Part shown: in pieces, positions 32,626-40,686 of the stretch
Numbering within the stretch: position 1 is the first letter of the stretch
Layout: each line of letters begins with the position of its first letter
The notes under the pieces: generated by a model
What the model saw: the letters and a program-made list of their open reading frames with translations, nothing else
Databases searched by the model: none
What the model was told of the DNA's origin: nothing
Program-made: the position numbers and the translations under genes
From: JAFGOG01 sp034429215
GTDB taxonomy: Bacteria; Chloroflexota; Anaerolineae; JAAYZQ01
Length of the DNA stretch: 64,000 nucleotides
Assembly (NCBI GenBank): GCA_034429215.1
Contig: DAOUGI010000039.1
Coordinates: 1-64,000 of the forward strand
Direction of reading: 5' to 3'

Positions 32626-33600
32626 CTAGGGAAACAGCTCCTCCCCCTGCAAGCGGGCCAGGTCGGCATCGACCATCGTGGCCACCAGCTCCTCAAACGA
32701 CACGGCTGGCGTCCAGCCCAGCGCCGTGCGCGCCTTGCTCGGGTCGCTGACCAGCAAGTCCACGTCGGCCGGCCGGATGAAACGCGAATCCACTTTGACA
32801 TAGTCGGCCGGGTCCAGGCCCATGTGCCCAAAAGCCGCCTGGCACAATTCGCGGACGCTGTGCGTCTGGCCCGTGCCGATGACGTAATCGTCGGGCTGAT
32901 CCTGCTGGAGCATCAGCCACATGGCCCGCACATAATCGCCGGCATACCCCCAGTCGCGGCGGGCCTCCAGGTTGCCCAGCCGCACCTCCCGCTCCAGCCC
33001 CAGCTTGATGCGGGCCACCCCGTCGGTCACCTTGCGGGTCACAAACTCCAGTCCGCGCCGCGGACTTTCGTGGTTAAACAGGATGCCCGAACAGGCAAAC
33101 AACCCATAGCTCTCCCGGTAGTTGACCGTGATCCAATGCCCGTATACCTTGGCCACGCCATAGGGCGAGCGGGGATAGAAGGGGGTGGTCTCTTTCTGGG
33201 GGATCTCACGCACCCGGCCAAACATCTCGCTGGACGAGGCCTGGTAAAAGCGGATCTGTGGGTCCACCTGGCGGATGGCGTCGAGTATCCGGGTCACGCC
33301 CAGCGCGGCGACCTCCCCTGTAAAGACAGGCTGGCTCCACGAGGTCGGCACAAAGCTCTGGGCGGCCAGGTTGTACACCTCCTGGGGGCGGTGTTCCTGC
33401 AATATGGCGATGAGCGACGCCTGGTCCAGCAGGTCGCCCGACGCCAGCGTCAGCCGCTTCTGGATGTGGCGGATCCGCTCAAAGTTGACGGTGCTCGTGC
33501 GGCGCACCATGCCGACGACCTGGTACCCCTTGTCGAGCAGAAACTCGGCCAGGTACGACCCATCCTGGCCGGTGATGCCGGTGATCAGTGCAGTAGGCAT
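32626..33600 (-). CDS. gmd: GDP-mannose 4,6-dehydratase
   Basis: A 324-residue extended SDR enzyme. The NAD(P)-binding motif is TGITGQDGSYLAEFL at residues 7-21, followed by the GMD-typical VRRTSTVNFERI. The active site has SSSEMFG and the YxxxK motif in YGVAKVYGHW; NHESPRRGLEFVTRK is the substrate-binding segment. It converts GDP-D-mannose to GDP-4-keto-6-deoxy-D-mannose for deoxysugar (fucose, rhamnose, perosamine) biosynthesis. The ATG at 33600 has GGAGGAATGAA. It lies 1 nt downstream of a PadR regulator and is probably controlled by it. The expected next-step epimerase or reductase is not in the window. Confidence 0.95.
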   Translation of the reverse strand: MPTALITGITGQDGSYLAEFLLDKGYQVVGMVRRTSTVNFERIRHIQKRLTLASGDLLDQASLIAILQEHRPQEVYNLAAQSFVPTSWSQPVFTGEVAALGVTRILDAIRQVDPQIRFYQASSSEMFGRVREIPQKETTPFYPRSPYGVAKVYGHWITVNYRESYGLFACSGILFNHESPRRGLEFVTRKVTDGVARIKLGLEREVRLGNLEARRDWGYAGDYVRAMWLMLQQDQPDDYVIGTGQTHSVRELCQAAFGHMGLDPADYVKVDSRFIRPADVDLLVSDPSKARTALGWTPAVSFEELVATMVDADLARLQGEELFP

Positions 33601-33601
33601 T

Positions 33602-34006
33602 TCATTCCTCCGTGTCCTTAATGGTTTCGTGAGACAGATCGATCAGACCAGCGGCGACGGTCGGGTCCTGAAAGATCAGCAGGTTGCGCCGCACAAATCG
33701 CCGCAGCAGCTCGGTCCCCATCCCGGTGAGGTGGTAATACCGCCGCCGGGGGCCGACCTCCGAAGAACGCCAGGTGCTCTCCACCAGGCCGATCCGCTCA
33801 AAGCGGCGCAGCGCCCGGTACAGGCTCTTGCCGTCGGCCGCGATCGTTCCCTGGCTGGCGCTGACCAGCGCCTGGCCCATCTCAAAGACATACATTGGCC
33901 GCTCGTGCAGCAGCAGCAGCAGCCAAAAGGTCAGCAGCCCTTTTTTGTAATTGCTCTCCCATTGGTCGAGCAAGATCGACAGTATCTGTTCGTCCATCTC
34001 TGCCAT
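33602..34006 (-). CDS. PadR-family transcriptional regulator
   Basis: A 134-residue winged-helix regulator of the PadR family: KKGLLTFWLLLLLHERPMYVFEM at the N-terminus, wing residues RRYYHLTGMGTELLRRF, and a short C-terminal helix. Possible starts are GTG 34009, ATG 34006 and ATG 33997; 34006 is chosen because TTAGGG precedes it. A consensus promoter with overlapping GGTAGTAT repeats upstream suggests autoregulation. The gmd gene begins 1 nt downstream, so a carbohydrate or envelope signal may be sensed; the ligand is unknown. Confidence 0.88.
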   Translation of the reverse strand: MAEMDEQILSILLDQWESNYKKGLLTFWLLLLLHERPMYVFEMGQALVSASQGTIAADGKSLYRALRRFERIGLVESTWRSSEVGPRRRYYHLTGMGTELLRRFVRRNLLIFQDPTVAAGLIDLSHETIKDTEE

Positions 34007-34022
34007 CACCCTAAGCTTCTAT

Positions 34023-34072
34023 CGGTAGTATGCTACCATTGGTAGTATACCGCTGTAGGCACACCCTGTCAA
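34023..34072 (-). promoter_or_regulatory. padR-gmd promoter with overlapping operator repeats
   Basis: Minus strand TTGACA (34067-34072), 17-nt spacer, TATACT (34044-34049). Two GGTAGTAT words (starting 34024 and 34041) and a GGTAG-TATG-CTACC inverted repeat overlap and follow the -10 box, as expected for a repressor site. Confidence 0.82.
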
Positions 34073-34106
34073 ATCCGGCGCCGGCCGATGCAGGTCGTTC
34101 CTACAG

Positions 34107-34150
34107 CCTGTCATTCACAGCCTGTCATTCTGAGCGAAGCGAAGAATCTT
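34107..34150 (+). repeat. Interspersed TGTCATTCTGAGCGAAGCGAAG-type repeat
   Basis: A full copy of the widespread CCTGTCATTC-TGAGCGAAGCG-AAGAATCT element starts at 34121, with a partial CCTGTCATTC duplicate at 34107. It is noncoding and lies between the padR and MFS promoters. Confidence 0.7.
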
Positions 34151-34183
34151 TCTTCGCCTATAGCGCGCCCTGAACAGCGTGAC

Positions 34184-34213
34184 TTGGCCTTCCATGCTCC
34201 TCTATGCTATAAT
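34184..34213 (+). promoter_or_regulatory. Promoter of the MFS transporter
   Basis: TTGGCC (34184-34189), 18-nt spacer, TATAAT (34208-34213). It places the transcription start near 34220 and so rules out upstream in-frame start codons of the MFS gene. Confidence 0.65.
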
Positions 34214-34249
34214 GCCCGCCGGAACAAAACCCAAAGCGAGGCTCGGCAC

Positions 34250-35434
34250 TTGGACGACAAGCGGCTTTTCCGCATCCTCATAATTGCCAATTTCTTCCTA
34301 TATCTGGGCTTTAACGTGTGGCAGGCCGTCTTTAACAACTTTGCCGTCGAGGAGCTGGGCATCAACGCCGCCCAGGTCGGCGTCGTCCAGTCACTGCGCG
34401 AGCTGCCGGGGCTGCTGGGCTTTGTGCTCGGCTTCCTGGTGCTGCTCCTCACCGAGATGCGGGTGATGGGCCTCAGCGTGCTGCTGGCCGGGCTGGGCGT
34501 GTTGATCACCGGCTGGTCCGACAGCTTGAGCTTGTTCATCCTGGGCACGATGATCACCAGCGTCGGCTTTCACTTCTTCTACCCCAGCAACGCCAGCGTA
34601 GTGCTGATGGCCGTGGGCAAGCAGGAAGCGCCCAAGGTCCTGGGCCGGCTCAACAGCGTGTCCGCCTTTGCCGCCGTGGTCGGCACCTTGGCCGTCTGGA
34701 TCCTGGTCGATGGGTTCCGCTACGGGCCGGTCAACATCCCAGCCTGGGGCTACCGCACCCTGCTGGCGGCCATTGGGGGGATCGTCATCATCGGCGGCCT
34801 GTTTTCAATCCGCAGCAGTTGGTCCAGTGGCAGCGGATACCAGCGCCGCAAAGTGATCTTTCGCCGGGAGTATTGGCTCTATTACCTGCTGACCTTCATG
34901 CTGGGCAGCCGCCGCCACATTTTTATGACCTTTGCCCTGTTCCTGCTGGTAGAGCGCTACGGCATGGACGTCCGCCAGACGGCGACACTGCTGCTCGTCA
35001 ACAGCCTGGTCAGCACCTACACCGCCGGCCAGTTGGGGCGGGTGGTGGCCCGCTTTGGCGAGCGCCAAGTGCTCACCTGGAACTTTCTCGGCCTCCTCGG
35101 CGTATTCCTGGGCTATGCCTACATCGAGTCGCTGGCCATCCTGTGCGCCCTCTTTGTCCTGGACAACATCTTTTTCGGTTTTAACCTGGCGGTAGATTCC
35201 TACTTTCAAAAGATCGCCCGCTCCCCCGAAGAGATCACCAGCAACGTCAGCATGGCCCAGACGATCAACCACATCTCGGCCCTGGTGGTGCCCTGGTTGG
35301 GCGGGCTCCTGTGGGTGGGGGTGAGCCCCACCGCCACCTTCCTGGCCGGCACGGCCATCGCCGCCGTCTCTCTGGCCTTGGCCCAGTTCATCCCGGCCCA
35401 CCCTGCCCCCAAGTCGGCTGCAGCCTGCTCCTAG
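34250..35434 (+). CDS. Major facilitator superfamily transporter
   Basis: A 394-residue protein with 12 hydrophobic segments in the usual 6+6 arrangement; the N-terminal half begins ILIIANFFLYLGFNVWQAVF and the second half begins YWLYYLLTFMLGSRRHIF. A TTG start at 34250 is chosen: it gives normal MFS length and lies downstream of the mapped promoter, while the long upstream frame runs through an interspersed repeat. The ribosome site is weak (GCGAGG). The substrate cannot be told from sequence. Confidence 0.85.
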   Translation: MDDKRLFRILIIANFFLYLGFNVWQAVFNNFAVEELGINAAQVGVVQSLRELPGLLGFVLGFLVLLLTEMRVMGLSVLLAGLGVLITGWSDSLSLFILGTMITSVGFHFFYPSNASVVLMAVGKQEAPKVLGRLNSVSAFAAVVGTLAVWILVDGFRYGPVNIPAWGYRTLLAAIGGIVIIGGLFSIRSSWSSGSGYQRRKVIFRREYWLYYLLTFMLGSRRHIFMTFALFLLVERYGMDVRQTATLLLVNSLVSTYTAGQLGRVVARFGERQVLTWNFLGLLGVFLGYAYIESLAILCALFVLDNIFFGFNLAVDSYFQKIARSPEEITSNVSMAQTINHISALVVPWLGGLLWVGVSPTATFLAGTAIAAVSLALAQFIPAHPAPKSAAACS

Positions 35435-35612
35435 CAGCGATTCCACTCAGCTACTCGCTCGTAGTAGCGACCTTAATCGCTTCTGAACAGCAGAAGCGGC
35501 TCCCACGCCGCTTCCTACCCTGCTCCGAAGGGCTTTGCCCTCTCAGCCAGGGCTTAAGCCCTGCGTCGGCGCCCCTCCTTCGTGTCCTTTGTGTCCTTTG
35601 TGGTTTGCTTTT
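35435..35612. repeat. Intergenic region with interspersed repeats
   Basis: It contains a CAGCAGAAG-GCGGCTCCCACGCCGC-type element (about 35488-35514) that recurs at about 51587-51610, and a GTGTCCTTTGTGTCCTTTGTGG direct repeat (35582-35604). It separates convergent genes. No coding potential was seen. Confidence 0.55.
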
Positions 35613-36341
35613 TCACCTACCCAGCGGCCGCTTGCTGGGCACTCCGGGCCGGCGGGGATAGGCATCTGGCGTGGGGTGCACCTTCTCGATCACCACCAGC
35701 GACCGGTTTTCCGCCAGCCCCGGCAGCTCTACCTGGACGACGCGCCGCAGCTCGCCGCCTAACAGCGAGATCGCCTTCTCGGCGGTCCACGCCTCGGCTG
35801 CCCCGGCCTCCCCTTTCTGGGCAATGATCCACCCGCCCACCTTGCAGAAAGGCAGGGTGTACTCGGCCGCCACCGGCAGCTCGGCCACCGCCCGCGACAG
35901 CGCCAGGTCATACTGCTCGCGGTGGGCCGGATCGTGGGCCAGCTCCTCGGCCCGGGCCTTGACCGCGGTGACCGTCCGCAGCCCCAGCCGGCCGATCATG
36001 TGCTCCAGGAAGGTCACCTTCTTGCCCGTGGCTTCCAGCAGGGTCAGGCGGCCGGCGGGGCACACCAGCTTGAGGGGGATGCCCGGAAATCCGGCGCCGC
36101 TGCCCACGTCGACGGCCCGCCCGCCCGCCCGGTAGAGCGCCGCTTTGGCTTCCTGGGCCAGCAGGCACGACAGCGAATCGAGAAAATGGCGGATCAGCAC
36201 CTGCTCATAGTCGGTGATCGCCGTCAGGTTGAATTTCGCGTTCCAGGCGATCAGCTCCTCGTAATAAAGCTGAAAAGCGGCCTGTTGTTCGGCCGTCAGG
36301 TTCAATCCCAGAGTCCGGGCGCCGTCCACGAGTCGCTGCAT
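35613..36341 (-). CDS. rsmG: 16S rRNA (guanine527-N7)-methyltransferase RsmG
   Basis: A 242-residue Rossmann-fold methyltransferase. The SAM motif I is DVGSGAGFPGIPLKL; the N-terminal NLTAITDYEQVLIRHFLDSL and the later SRAVAELPV are RsmG signatures. It methylates G527 of 16S rRNA; loss gives low-level streptomycin resistance in other bacteria. The C-terminus (about 20 residues, PTPDAYPRRPGVPSKRPLGR) is normal for the family. The gene sits 88 nt downstream of dnaN, with dnaN's terminator between them. Confidence 0.95.
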   Translation of the reverse strand: MQRLVDGARTLGLNLTAEQQAAFQLYYEELIAWNAKFNLTAITDYEQVLIRHFLDSLSCLLAQEAKAALYRAGGRAVDVGSGAGFPGIPLKLVCPAGRLTLLEATGKKVTFLEHMIGRLGLRTVTAVKARAEELAHDPAHREQYDLALSRAVAELPVAAEYTLPFCKVGGWIIAQKGEAGAAEAWTAEKAISLLGGELRRVVQVELPGLAENRSLVVIEKVHPTPDAYPRRPGVPSKRPLGR

Positions 36342-36376
36342 GGCCCTATTGTATCACACCCTCTGTCCCAAACAAA

Positions 36377-36407
36377 ACCCTCCTGGCCGGCAAGCGGCCA
36401 GGAGGGT
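36377..36407 (-). terminator. Intrinsic terminator of dnaN
   Basis: Minus strand: a 13-bp GC-rich stem (ACCCTCCTGGCCG and its complement) with a 5-nt loop, followed by TTTTGTTTG. It is 22 nt after the dnaN stop. Confidence 0.85.
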
Positions 36408-36428
36408 GCGATCGGCTCGAATCCAATG

Positions 36429-37580
36429 CTAGCGGCTGATGTGCATCGGCATAATGACGCACAAATAATCTTCCCCGCCCACCGGCCGGATGACCCCCGG
36501 GCTGCTTGCGCTTGCCGTCTCCAGCGCCACTTCGGCGGTGCCGGCCACTGACAGGGCGTCGATCATATAGCGCGCGTTAAAAGCGATCTCGATCTCCTCC
36601 CCGCTGATGCCGGTCACGTCCAGCTCGCTGACGTTGTCGCCCAATTCGGCCGAGTTGGCCGCCACGCTGACATAGCCGGGCGTCAGCTCGCTGCCGGGAA
36701 CGACGTGCAGGCGGATGATATTCGCCGCGTCGCGGGCAAAGAGAAAGGCCACCTTGACCGCTTTGAGCAGCTCCTGGGTGCTGACCACCGTCTGGGTGTT
36801 GTACGATTTCGGCACGATCTGCTTGTAATCGGGAAAGTTGCCGTCGATGAGCTGCGACACCAGGTCGATGTCGTCCAGGTGGAACAGGATCTGGTTGCGG
36901 GCCGGGGTGATGATCAGCTCGATCGTCGCTTCCTGGCCGCTGCTGACCCGGTTCAGCTCGGCCAGGGCGCGGGCCGGGACGATGACGCTGATCGTCTCGT
37001 CCACCCCCACTCCCACGTCGGCAGTCGAGACCGACAGGCGAAAGCCGTCGGCCGCCGCCAGGGTCAATCCGCCCTGGTGAAAGTGGGTCAGCACACCGGT
37101 CAGGATCGGCCGGCTCTCGTCGGCCGCCGCGGCAAAGACCACCTGGTCGATCATCCGCTTGAACGTGTCGGCTTTCAGGTGCAGCGCGCCCTGCGGCCGC
37201 CCGCCGATGCTGTCCGCGGTGGGCACGTTGGGAAACTCGGCGGGGTCGAGCCCCTTGATGTTGGCCTCGAACCGGGCGCATTTCAGGTTCAGGGTCTGGG
37301 TGCGTTGGGTCAGCTCCATGTCGATCTGGCCAGGCGGCAGCGAGTTGACAAACTCGGTCAGCAGCCGGGCGGGCACGGTAATGCTGCCCTCTTCCTCGAT
37401 CCGGGCGCCGATCCAGCAGTTGATGCCGATCTCCAGGTTGGTGGCCGCAATCCGCAGCCGGCCCTGATCCGTCTCCAACAGGATATTGGACAGGATCGGC
37501 AGCGGCGAGCGGGTAGCCACGGCTCGGCCGACGACGGCCAGCCCTCTGGCCAGGTTTTCTTGCAGGCAACTGATCTTCAC
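36429..37580 (-). CDS. dnaN: DNA polymerase III sliding clamp (beta subunit)
   Basis: A 383-residue sliding clamp with three similar domains. Recognisable segments: LPILSNILLETDQGRLRIAATNLE, VPARLLTEFVNSLP, RPILTGVLTHF, GFRLSVSTADV, and FNARYMIDAL followed by the C-terminal YLCVIMPMHIS (usual end VMPMR/MPMRL). The GTG at 37580 has the strong ribosome site GAGGAGGTTATC; the longer frame upstream has none. It is monocistronic, with its own promoter and terminator. No dnaA or recF is adjacent. Confidence 0.96.
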   Translation of the reverse strand: MKISCLQENLARGLAVVGRAVATRSPLPILSNILLETDQGRLRIAATNLEIGINCWIGARIEEEGSITVPARLLTEFVNSLPPGQIDMELTQRTQTLNLKCARFEANIKGLDPAEFPNVPTADSIGGRPQGALHLKADTFKRMIDQVVFAAAADESRPILTGVLTHFHQGGLTLAAADGFRLSVSTADVGVGVDETISVIVPARALAELNRVSSGQEATIELIITPARNQILFHLDDIDLVSQLIDGNFPDYKQIVPKSYNTQTVVSTQELLKAVKVAFLFARDAANIIRLHVVPGSELTPGYVSVAANSAELGDNVSELDVTGISGEEIEIAFNARYMIDALSVAGTAEVALETASASSPGVIRPVGGEDYLCVIMPMHISR

Positions 37581-37662
37581 GATAACCTCCTCACAAGCGC
37601 CAGTGATTGCGGTAGCCCCCAACCTTCACCACAAGATACAGGGAGTGGCTGGAAGCGCTTAT

Positions 37663-37690
37663 AGTATACTACAAAATATAACGGTGTCAA
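37663..37690 (-). promoter_or_regulatory. dnaN promoter
   Basis: Minus strand TTGACA (37685-37690), 16-nt spacer, TATACT (37663-37668). The -35 box overlaps the stop codon of the upstream methyltransferase gene. Confidence 0.8.
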
Positions 37691-38589
37691 GTGGACAGGG
37701 GCGCCTTAAAGTTATAGATGCCGTCCTCTATGCCCCAGCGGCGGCCGCACCCTCGGCAGGCCAGCGCATCGGCCTCTGCCTCCATCTCCGATCCGCCGCA
37801 TGCCGGGCAGCGGAACAGGCGCTCGGCGGGCGCGACCCCTTCGGCCTTGCCCGCGGCGGCCAGGCACTGGCAAAAGACGCTGGGCGTCAACTGCCACCAC
37901 TCGCCGGTTGGCTGGCACACGCCGTCGACTGCGGCCAGCGTGCGGGCTGGGATCGCCCGCTTCAGCGCGCCCACGCGCAGGTGCGACACGGTCCGCTGAT
38001 GTTTCACGTGAAACCCGGCCTCCGCCAGCCGCGCCCGCATCCACGCCGGGTGAAAGTCGAAATGCATCGGCAAAAACTCGTACGGCGCCTGGTCGAACGG
38101 GCTCCACTTCTGGGCGCGCAGCGCATAGCGCGCGATGCTCTTCAGGTGGCGTTTGTTGGCAAACTCTAGCACAAAGGCGCCGCTCCCGGCCAGACAACGC
38201 CCGACCTCGGCCAGCGCCGCCGGCACATCCTCGATGTGGTGCATCACCCGGACCATCATCGCCGCGTCGAAAGCGCCGTCGGCAAAGGGCAGCCCATACA
38301 GGTTAGCCGCCACGTACACCACCCGCCCATCGCGCCCCAGCCGCGCCTGGGCCTGGCGCAGCAGCGACAGCGAATAATCCACCAACGCCACCTGCTCATA
38401 GCCGCCGTAAAACTCTGACAGCCGCCCGAACGCGCCGCCCAGGTCCGCCAGCCGCTGCCCCTTTTGCGGCAGCATCCGTCGCAGTGCGATCCGCTCGGCC
38501 AGGTCCTCGTAATCGCGCCCCTGGCCCTCCCAGAAATCGCCGCGATAGTCGGTGTCCTCGTAATTGCAAATCCGCCGTTCCTCGTCCAT
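37687..38589 (-). CDS. Class I SAM-dependent methyltransferase with C-terminal zinc ribbon
   Basis: A 300-residue protein. The methyltransferase domain spans about residues 35-215 with motif I ADLGGAFGRLSEFY, AALVDYSLSLL-like acidic loop (VALVDYS), and a motif IV-like MMVRVMHHIED. The C-terminal 40 residues form a zinc ribbon (FRCPACGGSEMEAEADALACRGCG, split here for length at residues about 258-282), similar to Trm112-like domains. The start at 38589 (MDEERRICNY) is preferred to an upstream one. Substrate unknown; fusion to a Trm112-like ribbon hints at methylation of RNA, protein or a lipid quinone. Confidence 0.82.
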   Translation of the reverse strand: MDEERRICNYEDTDYRGDFWEGQGRDYEDLAERIALRRMLPQKGQRLADLGGAFGRLSEFYGGYEQVALVDYSLSLLRQAQARLGRDGRVVYVAANLYGLPFADGAFDAAMMVRVMHHIEDVPAALAEVGRCLAGSGAFVLEFANKRHLKSIARYALRAQKWSPFDQAPYEFLPMHFDFHPAWMRARLAEAGFHVKHQRTVSHLRVGALKRAIPARTLAAVDGVCQPTGEWWQLTPSVFCQCLAAAGKAEGVAPAERLFRCPACGGSEMEAEADALACRGCGRRWGIEDGIYNFKAPLST

Positions 38590-38648
38590 GCCCCCGAGTC
38601 TAGCACACTTTGCCCCCTCCGTCAATCGCCGCCCTCCAACCCGCCGAT

Positions 38649-38677
38649 TTGCCGATCGACGCCAACTGATCTATAAT
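38649..38677 (+). promoter_or_regulatory. Promoter of the M28 peptidase
   Basis: TTGCCG (38649-38654), 17-nt spacer, TATAAT (38672-38677). The transcript would start at about 38684 and run directly through the GC-rich repeat. Confidence 0.7.
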
Positions 38678-38689
38678 CATTCCATCACC

Positions 38690-38724
38690 CTCTCCCCTTG
38701 GGAGAGGGCTGGGGTGAGGGGGAA
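38690..38724. repeat. Interspersed GC-rich repeat, copy 3 (supplies a ribosome site)
   Basis: CCCTCTCCCC-TTG-GGAGAGGG hairpin followed by CTGGGGTGAGGGGGA. The last purine run is the only plausible ribosome site for the M28 gene at 38728. Confidence 0.7.
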
Positions 38725-38727
38725 TTC

Positions 38728-39957
38728 ATGCCAGATCTCGACGACTACACCCAGCAGTCGCTGGACCACATCTGTTACCTGTCGGAGCGGATCGGCGCCC
38801 GGGGAAGCTGCACCCCCGCCGAGCGGCAGGCCGCCGAGTACGCCGCCGAGCAGATGCGCGCTGCCGGCGCCCGCGGCGTCCGGATCGAGCCCTTTTGGGG
38901 CGCGCCTTCCACCTACCGGCCCTTCGTCCTGGCCTTTGCGACCGCCCTGCTCGGCGCCCTGGTCGTCTGGCTCGTCCGTGAGCGGTGGATGATGGCCGTC
39001 GCTGCCCTGCTGAGCGCCCTGGGCGCGTGGGGCATGTTCGCCGAGTCCGGCCTGTCTGCCAGTTGGATGCGGCGCCTCTTGCCCCGGGCCGCCAGCCGCA
39101 ACGCCGTGGGCATCCTGCCCCCATCCGGTGAGGTCAAGCGCCGGGCCGTCCTGTGCGCCCACATCGACACCCACCGCACCCCCATCTTTTACTCCTCCAC
39201 CGCCTGGTACATGGTCTTTGCCCTGCTGGTGGGCGGCGCATTCGTCAGCATGGCCGTCGCCTCCCTGGCCTATGCCCTGGGCGCCCTGTTCGACTGGTCG
39301 TGGATGCGCTGGATCGGCCTGATTGCCGCAGCGATCCAGTTGTTCGCCCTTATTCTATGCATTCAAGCCGATTTTACGCCGTTTACTGCCGGCGCTAACG
39401 ACAACGCCTCCGGCGCCGGCGTCGCCTTATCCGTTGCCCGGCGCCTGGCCGCCGAGCCACTGGCCCACACCGAGGTGTGGCTGGCCTTCACCGGCTGTGA
39501 GGAGGTGGGCGCCTACGGCGCCGCCGCCTTCCTCGACGCCCACGCCGCCGAGATGGGGCCCGACGCCGTGCACATCATCCTCGACCAGGTCGGCTTTGGC
39601 CGGGTCCGCTACCTGACCACCGACGGGCTGATCCTCAAGCACAAGACCCATCCCCGCGCCCTGACCCTGGCCCGCCGCGTCGCCTACGAGCTGCCCGACC
39701 TCAAAATCCACGGCCAGACCGGCCTGGCCTACACCGACGCTTTGGTGGCCACCAAGCGCGGCCTGATCGCCCTGACCCTGAACACCCTGCCGTCGCCCAT
39801 CACCAACGACAACCTCCATTGGCACCGCCCCTCCGACACCCTGGCCCACGTCGATCCCGACGCCCTGGCCGACACCCACGCCGTGGTCTGGCAGCTATTG
39901 CAGCAAATAGACAGCGCTTCCGTTGAAGATAACAGAAAGCAACAGGAACCGCTATAA
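38728..39957 (+). CDS. M28-family zinc peptidase with internal membrane segments
   Basis: A 409-residue protein. The M28 metal-site motifs are present: CAHIDTHRTP, GANDNASGAGV, FTGCEEVGAYG and a late THPRALTLARRVAYEL/DALVATKRG lobe; HWHRPSDT is the last metal-ligand motif. Unusually, four hydrophobic segments lie inside the catalytic fold: two at about residues 70-110 and two at about 155-210, between the first and second metal motifs. It is therefore a membrane-embedded M28 relative with an unknown substrate. The start at 38728 follows a repeat-derived GGGGGAA ribosome site. Confidence 0.83.
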   Translation: MPDLDDYTQQSLDHICYLSERIGARGSCTPAERQAAEYAAEQMRAAGARGVRIEPFWGAPSTYRPFVLAFATALLGALVVWLVRERWMMAVAALLSALGAWGMFAESGLSASWMRRLLPRAASRNAVGILPPSGEVKRRAVLCAHIDTHRTPIFYSSTAWYMVFALLVGGAFVSMAVASLAYALGALFDWSWMRWIGLIAAAIQLFALILCIQADFTPFTAGANDNASGAGVALSVARRLAAEPLAHTEVWLAFTGCEEVGAYGAAAFLDAHAAEMGPDAVHIILDQVGFGRVRYLTTDGLILKHKTHPRALTLARRVAYELPDLKIHGQTGLAYTDALVATKRGLIALTLNTLPSPITNDNLHWHRPSDTLAHVDPDALADTHAVVWQLLQQIDSASVEDNRKQQEPL

Positions 39958-39973
39958 GTTATAGGCCATAGGC

Positions 39974-40156
39974 CATTTCCACGTCCGGGGCATGCCCGAC
40001 CGGCTGGCCAACCTGGGCGCCCCCGACACCTTCGACCGCTCCGACCTGTGCGCTGCCCTGACTAAGATCGTGCGCGGCGACGACTCGACCCCGTTCGTGG
40101 CCGAGTCGGATGGCCGCGTCGTGGGCCTGGCCGAGGTCTACCTGCGCCACGACGAG
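39974..40156 (+). pseudogene. GNAT acetyltransferase, N-terminal part (disrupted by insertion)
   Basis: Translation HFHVRGMPDRLANLG...STPFVAESDGRVVGLAEVYLRHDE is the first half of a GNAT domain. About 15-20 residues of the expected N-terminus are missing, and the domain breaks off after HDE at a CGACGAG sequence. The second half resumes at 41059 after a 902-bp interruption; removing the interruption restores one frame (YLRHDE-PNPITVARCYGYL). Confidence 0.75.
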
Positions 40157-40206
40157 GAGGGGGTGCCGCATGTCACTGGTGGCTTGGCCAAAATCGATCC
40201 CCCCAC

Positions 40207-40235
40207 TTGCCCGGCCTGCTAATCTATGGTACAAT
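40207..40235 (+). promoter_or_regulatory. Promoter of the MNT-HEPN pair
   Basis: TTGCCC (40207-40212), 17-nt spacer, TACAAT (40230-40235), inside the insertion. A 24-codon ORF (40294-40368, MGKRRTIDTDLD...) lies between it and the antitoxin gene; whether it is translated is unclear. Confidence 0.6.
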
Positions 40236-40386
40236 CCACCCACGTACTAGATCCTCCATACACGCACTCGAAACAGACAAGGCGGGTCACCGATGGGAAA
40301 AAGAAGGACAATCGACACCGACCTCGACCCCGCCGCGCCGGTGACGACCGTGGCAGCGAAAGCCTGAGGATCATGGGGGTGGACTG

Positions 40387-40686
40387 ATGGTGCGGATACC
40401 CGTTGACCAAAATCTGCTTGCAGCCTTTTGCCGGCGACACCACGTCCGGCGACTGGCCCTTTTCGGTTCCGTGCTGCGGGCCGACTTTGGCCCCGACAGC
40501 GACGTCGACGTCCTGGTAGAGTTCGAACCTGCCCACGTGCCGGGGCTCTTTGGCATAGTCCGCTTGGAGCGCGAGCTATCTGCCCTCCTGGGTCGCACGG
40601 TAGATCTCCGCACCCCTGAAGATCTGAGCCGCTATTTCCGCCAGGACGTGCTGGATCAGGCCGAGGTTCAATATGCGCAGGGATGA
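40387..40686 (+). CDS. MNT-domain nucleotidyltransferase antitoxin (MntA family)
   Basis: A 99-residue minimal nucleotidyltransferase. The catalytic signature is GSVLRADFGPDSDVDVLVEF (residues about 27-46), with the GSxxR...SDxDxL pattern intact. In characterised MntA-HepT systems the MNT protein adds AMP units to the HEPN toxin and so neutralises it. It overlaps the HEPN gene by 14 nt, so the two are translationally coupled. The pair lies within an insertion that splits a GNAT gene. Confidence 0.92.
   Translation: MVRIPVDQNLLAAFCRRHHVRRLALFGSVLRADFGPDSDVDVLVEFEPAHVPGLFGIVRLERELSALLGRTVDLRTPEDLSRYFRQDVLDQAEVQYAQG

Noticed and set aside
36429..37690. A replication origin near dnaN and rsmG
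   Set aside because: rsmG and dnaN often lie near oriC, but there is no dnaA or recF here and no cluster of TTATCCACA-type DnaA boxes or AT-rich unwinding region was seen.
39992..40222. A short intact GNAT-like gene of 76 codons
   Set aside because: The last 20 codons are read-through into the inserted element; the true homology ends at the CGACGAG repeat and the rest of the domain is at 41059-41301.
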